19,470 bases of DNA from Bacteroidales bacterium (GCA_004552485.1 SFOH01000041.1:1-19470), one strand, 5' to 3'; shown: positions 1 to 7,687, numbered from the stretch's first letter. Numbers and translations are program-made. The notes: a model not told the origin generated them from the sequence alone.

Positions 1-36
1 GATGGTACTGCGAAAGCGGAAGAGTAGGTAACCGCC
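1..36 (+). rRNA. rrf: 5S ribosomal RNA, 3' end only
   Basis: The first 36 bases match the conserved 3' part of bacterial 5S rRNA, with GATGGTACTGC followed by the closing strand GGAAGAGTAGGTAACCGCC. The rest of the gene, and presumably the 16S-23S-5S operon, lies before the window. A strong hairpin terminator follows 15 bases later, as expected at the end of an rRNA operon. The exact mature 3' end is estimated. Confidence 0.88.
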
Positions 37-51
37 CCCTTCACAAACCCC

Positions 52-99
52 GATGCCGGGCCCCGAGCGACAACGCTCGAGGCCCGGCATCTATTTTTT
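52..99 (+). terminator. Rho-independent terminator of the rRNA operon
   Basis: Two 18-base arms (52-69 and 74-91) pair with a single mismatch around an ACAA loop, and a TATTTTTT tract follows at 92-99. The very GC-rich stem plus U-tract directly after the 5S rRNA fits the end of an rRNA transcription unit. Confidence 0.9.
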
Positions 100-101
100 G
101 A

Positions 102-122
102 AACGCAGCCGCAGGCTGCGTT
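102..122. repeat. Short inverted repeat between the rRNA terminator and the glycosyltransferase gene
   Basis: A perfect 9-bp inverted repeat, AACGCAGCC and GGCTGCGTT, is separated by three bases. It lies about 100 bp past the stop codon of the minus-strand glycosyltransferase gene, so it may be part of that gene's 3' end. No T-tract follows it on either strand, so a terminator role is only a guess. Confidence 0.5.
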
Positions 123-218
123 CACGGTGAGCCATCCGGGAACGGGCGGGTGGGGCGCGCCCGGCGGCGCGCCATGGCAATGGAGCTGGGGGTGAGAGCG
201 AGCCGGGTGTGGAGGGGG

Positions 219-1397
219 TTAGGGATGGAGGAAGGAGGTGTAGAGGGAGAGGTATTGGCCGGATTGGAGGTCGTTGCTGAAGTTGGTCTCGGCACGGCGA
301 CGGCAGGTGGCGGAGGTGTATTTCGCAGGGTCGTCGATGACGCTGAGAATGGCGTTGGCCATGGCGTCGACGTTGCCTTTATCGACGACGATACCGGTGT
401 CGGGGTCGATGGCTTCGGGACTGCCGCCGGTGCGGTAGGTGATGACGGGTGTGCCGCAGGCGAGGGCTTCAAGGTTCACGGAGGGGAAGTTGTCGGCGTA
501 GGTGGGATTGGCCAGGACGGCGGCGGAATTGTAGAGCTGGACAAGTTTGCGGATGTCCTGGGTCTTGGGTACGCCGTATATGCCCTTGGGGAGTGATTTG
601 ATCTGTGAGCGCGAGAGGCCGACCAATGCTATTTGAACATTGTGGGGGTCGAGGCGTTTGCGGAGGTCGAAGAAATCGCTCAGCCCTTTTCGACAATCCC
701 AGAAGTTGGCGACGCCCAAGACCAGAGGTTTCTTCGTTTTGGGACCGATGACGCGGAAGCGGGCTGTGTCGACGCCGTTATGAATCATTACGCGGCGGTA
801 GTCTTTGAGGAAAGATTCGCCGACGTAACGGTCCAACCATCGCGAGACGGGGACTATCGTCAGCCGGTCGCCGAATCCGGAGATGAGTTTCTGACGGTCT
901 GCGAAATGTTTTGCGGTCTGTGTGATTTTGCCGTGTTTCGCCGGGCAGTTCTCGCACCGGGTTTTCCACTTGTCGCACGGCGGGAGCTCAAAATAGGGGC
1001 AGCCGCCGGTGAAGGCCCAGCAGTCGTGGAGAGTCCAGACGACCGGCGTGCTGATTGTCGCGAGATACTTGAAAAGGAGTGGATAGTTCAGCCAATGGCC
1101 GTGGATGATGTGCAGCTGGATGATGTCGGGAGCCAACAGGTCGATTTCGGCCAGGAGACGGAGCGTTGCTTTTTTGCTGCCGAACCCTTCGCCGTCCAGG
1201 AAACGGTGGCGCGCATAGTGGGCGTAGACGTCGAACTGAGTGCCGACTCTGATCAGACGTGACTGCGAGGAATTCATATAGCGGCCATAGGCAATCGTAG
1301 AGTCCCATCCACGGGCCATTGCCTCCTGTCCTATTCCCTCGGCAATCCTTCCGTGCGAGCCCCAGTTTGCCGTGACATTAATCTGCAACAACTTCAT
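219..1397 (-). CDS. Glycosyltransferase family 4 protein
   Basis: A 392-residue GT-B fold glycosyltransferase of family GT4, which moves a sugar from a nucleotide-sugar donor to a growing glycan at the cytoplasmic membrane face. The N-terminal acceptor domain has the glycine-rich segment NWGSHGRIAEGIG (11-23). A family-typical segment HDCWAFTGGCPYF (124-136) begins a four-cysteine cluster (C133, C141, C148, C151) that could bind metal. The donor domain shows DNFPSVNLEALACGTP (302-317), the GT4 E-x7-E region with Asp at the first position, and GGSPEAI (324-330). Family knowledge suggests exopolysaccharide, capsule or O-antigen synthesis, but acceptor and sugar cannot be read from the sequence. 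It stands alone, convergent with the rRNA operon, with no other polysaccharide genes in view. The ATG start is supported by the conserved MKLLQINV beginning and a -7 box about 75 bases upstream. Confidence 0.88.
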   Translation of the reverse strand: MKLLQINVTANWGSHGRIAEGIGQEAMARGWDSTIAYGRYMNSSQSRLIRVGTQFDVYAHYARHRFLDGEGFGSKKATLRLLAEIDLLAPDIIQLHIIHGHWLNYPLLFKYLATISTPVVWTLHDCWAFTGGCPYFELPPCDKWKTRCENCPAKHGKITQTAKHFADRQKLISGFGDRLTIVPVSRWLDRYVGESFLKDYRRVMIHNGVDTARFRVIGPKTKKPLVLGVANFWDCRKGLSDFFDLRKRLDPHNVQIALVGLSRSQIKSLPKGIYGVPKTQDIRKLVQLYNSAAVLANPTYADNFPSVNLEALACGTPVITYRTGGSPEAIDPDTGIVVDKGNVDAMANAILSVIDDPAKYTSATCRRRAETNFSNDLQSGQYLSLYTSFLHP

Positions 1398-1471
1398 CCG
1401 ATGAACATTTATGGTATTATGCGTCTCTTTTTTGCCGAATCTGTTTAAGGTTTTGATCTCGGAACATGGTG

Positions 1472-1479
1472 CAAATTTA
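1472..1479 (-). promoter_or_regulatory. Probable -7 box for the glycosyltransferase gene
   Basis: On the minus strand this reads TAAATTTG, matching the Bacteroidota -7 consensus TAnnTTTG. No TTG is seen at the -33 distance. It would give a leader of about 65-70 nt before the ATG at 1397. The 321 bases between the two divergent genes (1398-1718) hold this box, a G-rich stretch at 1526-1560, and the mscL promoter box; I see no gene there. Confidence 0.4.
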
Positions 1480-1587
1480 GTGATTATATTTCATATATTG
1501 GCAGGCTGGAGGAAAAATTTGTGGCGGGAGAGGCGGGGTGGGGTGAACTTTTTGGGCGGGAAAAAGATTTTAATTAAATGAATTTAT

Positions 1588-1595
1588 TATCTTTG
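1588..1595 (+). promoter_or_regulatory. Probable -7 box for mscL
   Basis: TATCTTTG matches the TAnnTTTG consensus and sits in an A/T-rich stretch. No clear -33 TTTG is found 19-21 bp upstream. It predicts a leader of roughly 115-120 nt before the mscL ATG, longer than for other genes in this window. Confidence 0.5.
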
Positions 1596-1718
1596 CAAAT
1601 GCTTTGGCTTTCGGAGCGAAAAAGCGGCCCGGAATGGCACGGTTTGAGTGTGAAGTTTGAGCGTTTGCTGTTCCCGGTGATAACAAATTAGTTTTATAAA
1701 CAATCTATACGTAAAAAT

Positions 1719-2162
1719 ATGGGTGCTTTTATTAAAGACTTTAAGGAGTTTGCTATGAAGGGCAATATCATTGACATGGCCGTCGGTGTTATCGTCGGCG
1801 GAGCGTTCGGCGCTATCGTCAGCTCGCTGGTCAATGACATTATCATGCCGGTTGTGTCGCTCGCAACGGGCGGTGACGGTCTGAAGAATCTGAAGTATGT
1901 CATCGTGAACGCCAAGGAGGCCTCCGGCGATGTGGCCGCCGTTCAGGAGGTTGCCATCAACTATGGCATGTTCATTCAGAATATTGTGAACTTCCTGATT
2001 ATTGCGCTGAGCATTTTCGTGGCTCTTCGTGTGATTATGAAGTTCAAGAAGCAGGAGAAGGCCGCCGAGGCCGCCGCTCCGGCCGGTCCCACTCAGGAAG
2101 AGCTTCTCACTCAGATTCGCGACATCCTTGCTTCGGAGAAGGATGCCAAGAACGGCAAATAA
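1719..2162 (+). CDS. mscL: Large-conductance mechanosensitive channel MscL
   Basis: A 147-residue inner-membrane channel that opens under membrane tension and releases small solutes during hypo-osmotic shock. The N-terminal amphipathic helix (MGAFIKDFKEFAMKGN) runs into the signature first membrane helix, IIDMAVGVIVGGAFGAIVSS (17-36), followed by NDIIMP. A periplasmic loop leads to the second helix (about 86-108) and a basic segment KFKKQEK. The C-terminal cytoplasmic helix TQEELLTQIRDILAS matches the MscL bundle. The length is normal for the family (130-150). It is the first gene of a plus-strand run; aroK begins 82 bases after its stop and may be co-transcribed. The ATG at 1719 follows an A/T-rich leader with no Shine-Dalgarno sequence. 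Confidence 0.97.
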   Translation: MGAFIKDFKEFAMKGNIIDMAVGVIVGGAFGAIVSSLVNDIIMPVVSLATGGDGLKNLKYVIVNAKEASGDVAAVQEVAINYGMFIQNIVNFLIIALSIFVALRVIMKFKKQEKAAEAAAPAGPTQEELLTQIRDILASEKDAKNGK

Positions 2163-2244
2163 GAATTAAGTCAGTGAGCCGTTGCCCGTTTCCGTCGCGG
2201 AGAGGGGCAGCGGCCGCTTCACGTTTGTGTCGGATTCTTTGAAG

Positions 2245-2793
2245 ATGAAAGATTCGGAGGCGGTGAGACTTCGCCGCCCGGTGTTCCTGATCGGTCTGCC
2301 GGGGGTCGGGAAGACCACGCTGGGGCGTGCCCTCGCGGAGCGCACGGGCGTGGCGTTCGTCGACCTCGACGAGGCCGTTGAGGCTGATGCCGGGAAGAGC
2401 GTGGCGGAGATTTTCGCCACGGAAGGCGAGGCGGGCTTTCGCGCCCGCGAGACGGCGATGCTGCGGCGCTATGCCGACGCGGCGGCTGTCGTAGCCTGCG
2501 GGGGCGGCACGCCGTGTCAGCCGGGCAATATGGAGCTGATGAACACGACGGGGACGTCGGTGTGGCTCCAGGCTCCGGACGAGCTTTTGGCGGCGCGTAT
2601 TCTTCAGCAGCCGGGTCAGCGTCCGATGTTCTGCTGCGGGGAGGCCGAGGTGCTCCCGCGGTTGCAGGCGCTGGCCGAGCGGCGCCGGCCGTTCTACGCG
2701 CGTGCGGCCCACACGTTCGACGCATCGGCCCTGGACGATGTGGAGGGCATACGTGCCTCGGTCGGGCGTTTTCTCGACGCGTTCATGCGCTGA
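2245..2793 (+). CDS. aroK: Shikimate kinase
   Basis: Phosphorylates the 3-hydroxyl of shikimate with ATP, the fifth step of the chorismate pathway, in the cytoplasm. Starting at the ATG at 2245 gives 182 residues, normal for the family. Walker A GLPGVGKT is at 17-24, the Mg/shikimate motif DLD at 40-42, the substrate arginine in FRARE near 66, the GGG shikimate-binding loop at 86-88, and the lid arginine in QRPMF near 126. The reading frame is open further upstream from a TTG at 2182, but that would add 21 residues unlike any shikimate kinase N-terminus, so the ATG is preferred. It lies between mscL and an alanine-dehydrogenase-like gene, with 65 bases to the latter. Confidence 0.94.
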   Translation: MKDSEAVRLRRPVFLIGLPGVGKTTLGRALAERTGVAFVDLDEAVEADAGKSVAEIFATEGEAGFRARETAMLRRYADAAAVVACGGGTPCQPGNMELMNTTGTSVWLQAPDELLAARILQQPGQRPMFCCGEAEVLPRLQALAERRRPFYARAAHTFDASALDDVEGIRASVGRFLDAFMR

Positions 2794-2858
2794 GCCCCGG
2801 GCCGGACGTTGCGGCCTATAATATATTAATGTAAAGAAATAAAAACAATCATTACCCC

Positions 2859-4037
2859 ATGATAAGTCCCACACCCCTTGAACAGCTGCTGGAGGTTGCG
2901 GCAGAGAAAAGGACCATAACGCTTGGCGTGCCGGCGAGTGTCAGCGATGTCGACCAGCGTTTTCCGCTGACGCCGGAGGGCGCGGCGATGCTTGTGTCGC
3001 GCGGCATCGACGTGCGCATCGAGAGCAAGGCCGGCCGCGGCATCCATTATCCCGACGAGGCATATCTGAAGGCGGGCGCCCACGTGGTGTCGCGCGCGGA
3101 GACGCTGCTGTGCGACATTGTGCTGCACCTGCCGCCGGTGTCTGCCAATGACGCGCGGTGCATCCGCCGCGGCGCTCTCGTGCTGACGCTGTTCCACCCC
3201 ACGGCCCAGGACCGCACGGCGCTGCGCGTGCTCCTCGAGCGCCATGTGATTGCGCTGGCGCTGGACCTCATCTCTGACGACGAGGGCCATTATCCTTTTG
3301 CCGACATCCTCAACGAAATCGACGGCCGCGCGGCGATGGCGATTGCGTCGTCGCTGCTGGCCGACTCGCTGCACGGCAAGGGCATCCTGTTGGGCGGCGT
3401 GGCGGGCGTCGTCCCCAGCGAGCTGACGGTGATAGGTGCCGGCCTGGCGGGCATCGCGGCCGCCAAGAGCGCCATCGGCCTCGGGGCTATCGTGAGGATG
3501 TTCGACACGGATGTCTACAAGCTGCGCCGCGCCGTTCGCGAGCTGGGCCCGGGTGTCATCGTCTCGGCCATGCACCCGCGCGCCGTGGTGAGCGCGCTGC
3601 GGACGGCGGACGTCGTCGTGGCCTCGCCGCTGCAGGTACCGCACATCATCACCCAGGAGGTGATGCTCGAGATGAAGAAAGGCGTCGTGACATTCTGCCT
3701 CGGCGACAATCCGCAACCCGTCTTCCCGGCCATGCGCTGCGTCGACCTTGCGCACGAGCGTCCGAGCGGCGACATTGTCAGCGAGGGGCGCCAGGTGTGC
3801 TACGTGAACGCCACGGGCGCTGTGCCGCGCACGGCGGCGATGGCGCTGAGCAACACGCTCGTGAGCCTGTTCAGTGACATCATGATGTGCGGCGGCACTT
3901 TCAACAACGCCCTCAAGATGCGTCGCGGGATGCAAGGCGCGGCCTACCTCTTCAGCGGCCATGTCGTGAACCAGCGCATCGCACGCGTGGCGGGCACGAG
4001 GTATATTGACATCAACATGCTTCTGCAATTCTCATGA
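2859..4037 (+). CDS. Alanine dehydrogenase / transhydrogenase-like NAD(P)-binding enzyme
   Basis: A 392-residue member of the alanine dehydrogenase/pyridine nucleotide transhydrogenase family. The N-terminal domain keeps the pattern QRFPLTPEGAAML (33-45), where RVALTP is usual, and the C-terminal Rossmann domain has the dinucleotide loop VIGAGLAGIAAAKSA (191-205) with an acidic residue (FDTD) after the second strand. The usual active-site motifs differ: the VKVKEP lysine segment reads VLHLPPVS, the catalytic His segment reads TLFHPTAQD (His113), and the VDVAIDQGG segment reads VTFCLGDNPQ. Family membership is secure, but conversion of alanine to pyruvate is not. Upstream is an A/T-rich patch (2817-2850) and no TAnnTTTG box. 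Its TGA overlaps the ATG of the RNase H gene by four bases, indicating translational coupling. Confidence 0.8.
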   Translation: MISPTPLEQLLEVAAEKRTITLGVPASVSDVDQRFPLTPEGAAMLVSRGIDVRIESKAGRGIHYPDEAYLKAGAHVVSRAETLLCDIVLHLPPVSANDARCIRRGALVLTLFHPTAQDRTALRVLLERHVIALALDLISDDEGHYPFADILNEIDGRAAMAIASSLLADSLHGKGILLGGVAGVVPSELTVIGAGLAGIAAAKSAIGLGAIVRMFDTDVYKLRRAVRELGPGVIVSAMHPRAVVSALRTADVVVASPLQVPHIITQEVMLEMKKGVVTFCLGDNPQPVFPAMRCVDLAHERPSGDIVSEGRQVCYVNATGAVPRTAAMALSNTLVSLFSDIMMCGGTFNNALKMRRGMQGAAYLFSGHVVNQRIARVAGTRYIDINMLLQFS

Positions 4038-4675
4038 GTGCGCGCAAATTCTATGTTGTCTGGGACGGGCGCGCCCCGGGCATCTATGACTCGTGGGAAG
4101 AGGCGCGCCTGCAGATCGAGGGCTTCCCGAACGCCCGCTACCGCGCCTACGGCAGCCAGGAGGAGGCGACGCGCGCCTTCCGCGGTGATGCGCGCCAGGA
4201 GATGGCGCTCTACCGTCAGATGGCGGCACGCAAGGCCGAGGCCGTGAACTATGCGGCCATGAACATACGTGGCGACGCCATCGCAGTCGACGGCGCCTGT
4301 TCGCGCAATCCGGGGCCGATGGAATACCGCGGCGTGAGCGTGGGCACGGGCAAGGAGATTTTCCGCGTGGGACCTGTCGCGAACGCCACGAACAACATCG
4401 GCGAATACCTGGCCATCATTCACGCGGCGGCGCTGCTGAAACAGCGCGGCGACTTCACGACGCCCATCTACTCCGACTCGCGGACGGCGCTGGCGTGGAT
4501 ACGCGCCGGCCACCACCGCAGCAAGATTGTGCCCAACGCCGGCAATGCGCGCGCCTGCGACCTCCTGCGCCGCGCCGACGCCTGGTTGGCGGCCAACGGC
4601 CCCATCCGCAACCCGCTGCTGAAGTGGGACACGGAGAACTGGGGCGAGATCCCGGCCGACTTCGGCCGCAAGTAG
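4034..4675 (+). CDS. rnhA: Ribonuclease HI with N-terminal hybrid-binding domain
   Basis: Cleaves the RNA strand of RNA-DNA hybrids, acting on primers and R-loops. The first 50 or so residues (FYVVWDGRAPGIYDSWEEA onward) form the viroplasmin-like hybrid-binding domain found in eukaryotic and some bacterial RNase H1 proteins. The catalytic domain carries D86 (AVDGACSRNPGP), E124 (NNIGEYLA), D148 (IYSDSRTA), and E205 and D209 in WGEIPADFGRK. The spacing matches the five acidic residues of the Bacillus halodurans enzyme (71, 109, 132, 188, 192), so it should be active. Length 213 is normal for this type. The ATG overlaps the stop of the preceding gene as ATGA, so the pair is co-translated, though a functional link is not obvious. 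Confidence 0.94.
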   Translation: MSARKFYVVWDGRAPGIYDSWEEARLQIEGFPNARYRAYGSQEEATRAFRGDARQEMALYRQMAARKAEAVNYAAMNIRGDAIAVDGACSRNPGPMEYRGVSVGTGKEIFRVGPVANATNNIGEYLAIIHAAALLKQRGDFTTPIYSDSRTALAWIRAGHHRSKIVPNAGNARACDLLRRADAWLAANGPIRNPLLKWDTENWGEIPADFGRK

Positions 4676-4715
4676 CCCGCCGGCCTTTGTAACCGGCTCT
4701 GAAAAAAATCGAGGC

Positions 4716-4755
4716 ACAAAAAATGGCCACCCGGGCGGGCGGCCATTTTTTTTGT
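4716..4755. terminator. Bidirectional terminator between rnhA and gapA
   Basis: An A-run leads into TGGCC, a 12-base loop, then GGCCA and a T-run (arms about 4718-4728 and 4741-4753). It has a T-tract on both strands and sits between convergent genes, so it can end transcription from either side. Confidence 0.8.
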
Positions 4756-4771
4756 GGTCTATGCTAACGGA

Positions 4772-5782
4772 TTAGCCGTTGATCTTGACCATGGTGGCGA
4801 TGAGGTCGAGCACTTTGTGTGAGTAGCCGATCTCGTTGTCATACCAGGAAACAACTTTTACGAAGTTGTCGGTCAGATAAACACCGGCGTTGGCGTCGAA
4901 GATAGAGGTGCGGGGGTCGCCGAGGAAGTCGCTTGAAACGACAGCATCCTCAGTGTAGCCGAGCACGCCTTTGAGTTCGCCCTCGGAAGCCTCTTTCATA
5001 GCAGCGCAGATGGCCTCTTTGGTAGCGGGTTTGGCGAGGTTGACGGTGAGGTCAACAACAGAAACGTCGAGGGTGGGGACACGCATCGAGATGCCGGTGA
5101 GTTTGCCGTTGAGTTCGGGGATAACTTTACCAACAGCCTTAGCAGCGCCGGTGCTTGAGGGGATGATGTTGCCGGAAGCAGCGCGGCCGCCGCGCCAGTC
5201 CTTCATAGAGGGACCGTCAACGGTCTTCTGAGTGGCGGTGGTTGAGTGAACGGTGGTCATCAGACCGGTAACGATGCCGAATTTGTCGTTGAGGACCTTG
5301 GCGATGGGGGCGAGGCAGTTGGTGGTGCAGGAAGCGTTCGAAACGAACTGGGTGCCCTTGACATACTTGTCGGCGTTCACACCGCAAACAAACATGGGGG
5401 TGTCGTCCTTAGAGGGAGCGGACATAACAACGTACTTGGCGCCGGCCTCGATGTGGGCCTGGGCTTTCTCCTTGGTGAGGAAGAGACCGGTTGACTCAAC
5501 CACGTACTCAGCGCCGACAGCGCCCCAGTTGATTTCTTTGGGGTCGCGGCATGCGGTAACGCGGATGTGCTTGCCGTTAACGATGAGCTCGCTCTTCTCC
5601 ATGTCATAGTCAACAGTGCCCTCGAAGTGACCGTGCATGGTGTCATACTTCAGCATGTAAGCCATGTAGTCAACGGGGAGAAGGTCGTTGATAGCAACAA
5701 CCTCGATGTCATTACGCTCAGTGGAGGCGCGGAATACGAAGCGACCGATACGGCCAAAGCCGTTAATACCAATCTTTGTCAT
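4772..5782 (-). CDS. gapA: Glyceraldehyde-3-phosphate dehydrogenase, type I
   Basis: Oxidises glyceraldehyde-3-phosphate to 1,3-bisphosphoglycerate with NAD and phosphate in glycolysis; the reaction is reversible. The 336-residue length is standard. The NAD-binding loop INGFGRIGR is at 5-13, and N32-D33 after the second strand points to NAD rather than NADP. The active site SNASCTTNCLAP has the nucleophile C152, and H179 (TTVHS) is its partner. The Bacteroidota form of the S-loop, GPSMKDWRGGR, follows, and the C-terminus has SWYDNEIGYSHKV. It stands alone, convergent with rnhA, with a leader of about 160 nt whose upstream half is GC-rich. The ATG start is fixed by the conserved MTKIGINGFGR. 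Confidence 0.97.
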   Translation of the reverse strand: MTKIGINGFGRIGRFVFRASTERNDIEVVAINDLLPVDYMAYMLKYDTMHGHFEGTVDYDMEKSELIVNGKHIRVTACRDPKEINWGAVGAEYVVESTGLFLTKEKAQAHIEAGAKYVVMSAPSKDDTPMFVCGVNADKYVKGTQFVSNASCTTNCLAPIAKVLNDKFGIVTGLMTTVHSTTATQKTVDGPSMKDWRGGRAASGNIIPSSTGAAKAVGKVIPELNGKLTGISMRVPTLDVSVVDLTVNLAKPATKEAICAAMKEASEGELKGVLGYTEDAVVSSDFLGDPRTSIFDANAGVYLTDNFVKVVSWYDNEIGYSHKVLDLIATMVKING

Positions 5783-5951
5783 AGTTAGTTGTAAATTTTG
5801 AATTTATGGGTTAATGGATAATTTTGTTCGGAAAACGGTATTGTTCTTAACTGCGGGCGGGGTGCTGTTAGTTTATGCCTTTGCGCGGGGCGCGAACGGG
5901 TCCTGAAGGGGCGGCGTCCGGGCGCCGGGGTTGCCTGCAGTTTTTCAAGTG

Positions 5952-5959
5952 CAAAGGTA
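5952..5959 (-). promoter_or_regulatory. Probable -7 box for gapA
   Basis: The minus strand reads TACCTTTG, a match to TAnnTTTG. No -33 TTTG is seen at the right distance. A start here gives about 160 nt of leader. The stretch 5783-6225 (443 bp) between gapA and the ABC ATPase gene holds this box, a GC-rich segment at about 5880-5940, an A/T-rich divide at 5960-6030, and the divergent box at 6150; no gene is apparent. Confidence 0.5.
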
Positions 5960-6149
5960 ATTATTTTTTTTGAGGAAATAGCGTGTTTAACGAATTTTTT
6001 CTTTAATTCTGCATCATTTTTTTATAAGGAGGTGCGGAGAGGACGCGATAGGGTGGCACCGGCGGTTTACAAACGGCCACGGCGGGGGCCTCAAGGCTGA
6101 AAAAAGCCTAAAAAGCGGAGTCAGACGCGGTGGTTTGAAAAAAATATCG

Positions 6150-6157
6150 TAAATTTG
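6150..6157 (+). promoter_or_regulatory. Probable -7 box for the ABC ATPase operon
   Basis: TAAATTTG matches TAnnTTTG and follows an A-rich run. A TTTG at 6134-6137 lies only 12 bp upstream, too close to be a standard -33 box. The predicted leader before the ATG at 6226 is about 60 nt. Confidence 0.45.
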
Positions 6158-6225
6158 CGATTCTGAACGGTGGCGTGAGCCGCGCAGCCGCGCGGCCGTG
6201 CACTCCGTCGGCTATAGGTAAAAGA

Positions 6226-6936
6226 ATGATAGAGCTAAAGGACATACGCAAGAGTTTCGGCAGCCTTGAGGTTCTGCGCGGCGTGAGCCTGAGCGTGGAG
6301 CCGGGGCGCGTCACGTGCATCGTGGGCCCCAGCGGCGCCGGCAAGACCACGCTGCTGCAGGTGCTCGGCACGCTGGAGAAGCCCGACAGCGGCAGCGTCG
6401 TCTACGACGGCACGGACGTCACGCGACTGCCCGACCGGCGACTGTCGGCTTTCCGCAACAAGCGCATCGGCTTCGTGTTTCAGAGCCACCGCCTTCTGCC
6501 CGAGTTCACGCTCCAGGAGAACGTGGCCATGCCGGCGCTCATCAGCGGCGAGAGCCGGCGCACGGCCATGGAGCGCGCGGCGCAGCTTCTCGAGAAACTT
6601 GGCCTAAAGGAGCGTATGACCCACCGCCCGGCCGAACTCTCCGGCGGCGAGGCCCAGCGCGGCGCCGTGGCACGCGCCCTCATCAACGGTCCCGCCGTGG
6701 TGCTGGCCGACGAGCCCTCCGGCTCGCTCGACACGCATAACCGCCGCGACCTCCACCGCCTCTTCTTCGACCTGCGCGACTCGATGGGCACGACATTCGT
6801 GATCGTCACTCACGACGAGGGCCTGGCCGAAGACGCCGACACAGTGGTGCACATCGTGGACGGAACCATCACTGAGGTGCGGCGCCGCGAAGATGCCGCC
6901 GCCCCTTCCGAAGAAAATCTCCCTGAGACAATATAA
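6226..6936 (+). CDS. ABC transporter ATP-binding protein, LolD/MacB type
   Basis: A 236-residue ATPase of the LolD/MacB/FtsE class, whose members drive lipoprotein release, export or cell-division complexes from the cytoplasmic side of the inner membrane. Walker A GPSGAGKT is at 34-41, the Q-loop Gln in FVFQSHRLLPEFT at 86, the signature LSGGEAQR at 138-145, Walker B VVLADEPSGSLD at 158-169, and the switch His in VTHDE at 196. The FQSHRLLPEFTLQENV segment resembles LolD. Unlike a complete transporter locus, no permease gene is adjacent. The ATG at 6226 is chosen over an in-frame GTG at 6175, which would add a GC-rich non-homologous stretch directly after the promoter box. A lipoprotein gene follows after 28 bases, so an operon is likely. 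Confidence 0.85.
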   Translation: MIELKDIRKSFGSLEVLRGVSLSVEPGRVTCIVGPSGAGKTTLLQVLGTLEKPDSGSVVYDGTDVTRLPDRRLSAFRNKRIGFVFQSHRLLPEFTLQENVAMPALISGESRRTAMERAAQLLEKLGLKERMTHRPAELSGGEAQRGAVARALINGPAVVLADEPSGSLDTHNRRDLHRLFFDLRDSMGTTFVIVTHDEGLAEDADTVVHIVDGTITEVRRREDAAAPSEENLPETI

Positions 6937-6964
6937 ACCAACAACGAAAATTATCAGACAGAAA

Positions 6965-7687
6965 ATGTTAAAGACACTGAAAAAACTCACTGCGGCTGCT
7001 GTGGCCGTAATCCTTGCCTGTACCGCGCTGACCTCGTGCGGCGATGACGACAACAATCCCCAGCAGAGCTACCTCTACCAGCTGGTGACGCTCGATTCCA
7101 CCTCCGACGCAGGCTGCAAATTCAGCTTCCAGACGGGCGGCCTGGCTTCGCCGGTCTACACCTTGACCGCAGCACAGCGCGTCGACACCACGAAGGTGAA
7201 AATCGGCGAGCGCCTCATGATTGTCTACACCTACGCCAACCAGAACATCTCCATAACCAAGCCCCAGTCGGGCGAGGTCAACCTGCACGGCTATCAGCAG
7301 GTGCTGAACGGCAAGATTCAGTACGGCACGTCGGGCGAGTTCGGCGGCTTCACCTCCCACACTCTCATGAACGTATACGCATGGGTGACAGGCCCGTGGC
7401 TGAACATCCAGGCTACCGGCGTGGTGAAGAGAGAGGCCAAGCAGTTCGAGCTTGTGATGGACGAGACGACGCGCGGCGAGCAGTATCCCACCGTCTACCT
7501 GCTGTTCACCAGCGACGACGAGATTGACGGCGTGGCACGCACGGTCATCTCCTCCTTCGACATGGAGAGCTTCTGGAACGACCCCGCCAACTACAAAGGC
7601 TTCACCCTGAAAGTCGCCAACCAGAACGGCCAGCACGAGTGGACCTTCAACCGCGAAGGCGTCGAGACCATCAAGCCCGTGAGCTGA
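6965..7687 (+). CDS. Secreted lipoprotein, possibly NigD-like
   Basis: A 240-residue lipoprotein. The N-terminus is a basic start (MLKTLKK), a hydrophobic stretch, and a lipobox LTSC with the acylated cysteine at 25. It is followed by GDDDNN, an acidic tether common in surface-exposed Bacteroidota lipoproteins. The rest is mainly beta-strand with repeated Tyr/Val/Thr segments and no catalytic motif. Pattern and length recall NigD-like proteins (small OB-like N-terminal domain and beta-sandwich C-terminal domain), but that is a weak resemblance by eye and the role is unknown. The ATG at 6965 gives a proper signal peptide; an earlier in-frame ATG at 6893, inside the ABC gene, would put 24 charged residues before it. 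Operon position after the ABC ATPase is suggestive only. Confidence 0.75.
   Translation: MLKTLKKLTAAAVAVILACTALTSCGDDDNNPQQSYLYQLVTLDSTSDAGCKFSFQTGGLASPVYTLTAAQRVDTTKVKIGERLMIVYTYANQNISITKPQSGEVNLHGYQQVLNGKIQYGTSGEFGGFTSHTLMNVYAWVTGPWLNIQATGVVKREAKQFELVMDETTRGEQYPTVYLLFTSDDEIDGVARTVISSFDMESFWNDPANYKGFTLKVANQNGQHEWTFNREGVETIKPVS

Noticed and set aside
2817..2822. TATAAT as a sigma-70 -10 box before the alanine-dehydrogenase-like gene
   Set aside because: No -35 partner is seen and the phylum uses TAnnTTTG; the patch is better read as an A/T-rich translation leader.
2826..4028. A 400-residue minus-strand open frame opposite the alanine-dehydrogenase-like gene
   Set aside because: It mirrors the GC-rich codon pattern of the real plus-strand gene. 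Its composition (many Arg, His, Ala) has no family motif, and the plus frame has clear ones.
6134..6157. TTTG plus TAAATTTG as a full promoter for the ABC ATPase gene
   Set aside because: The spacer is only 12 bp, well below the usual 19-21, so only the -7 box is kept.
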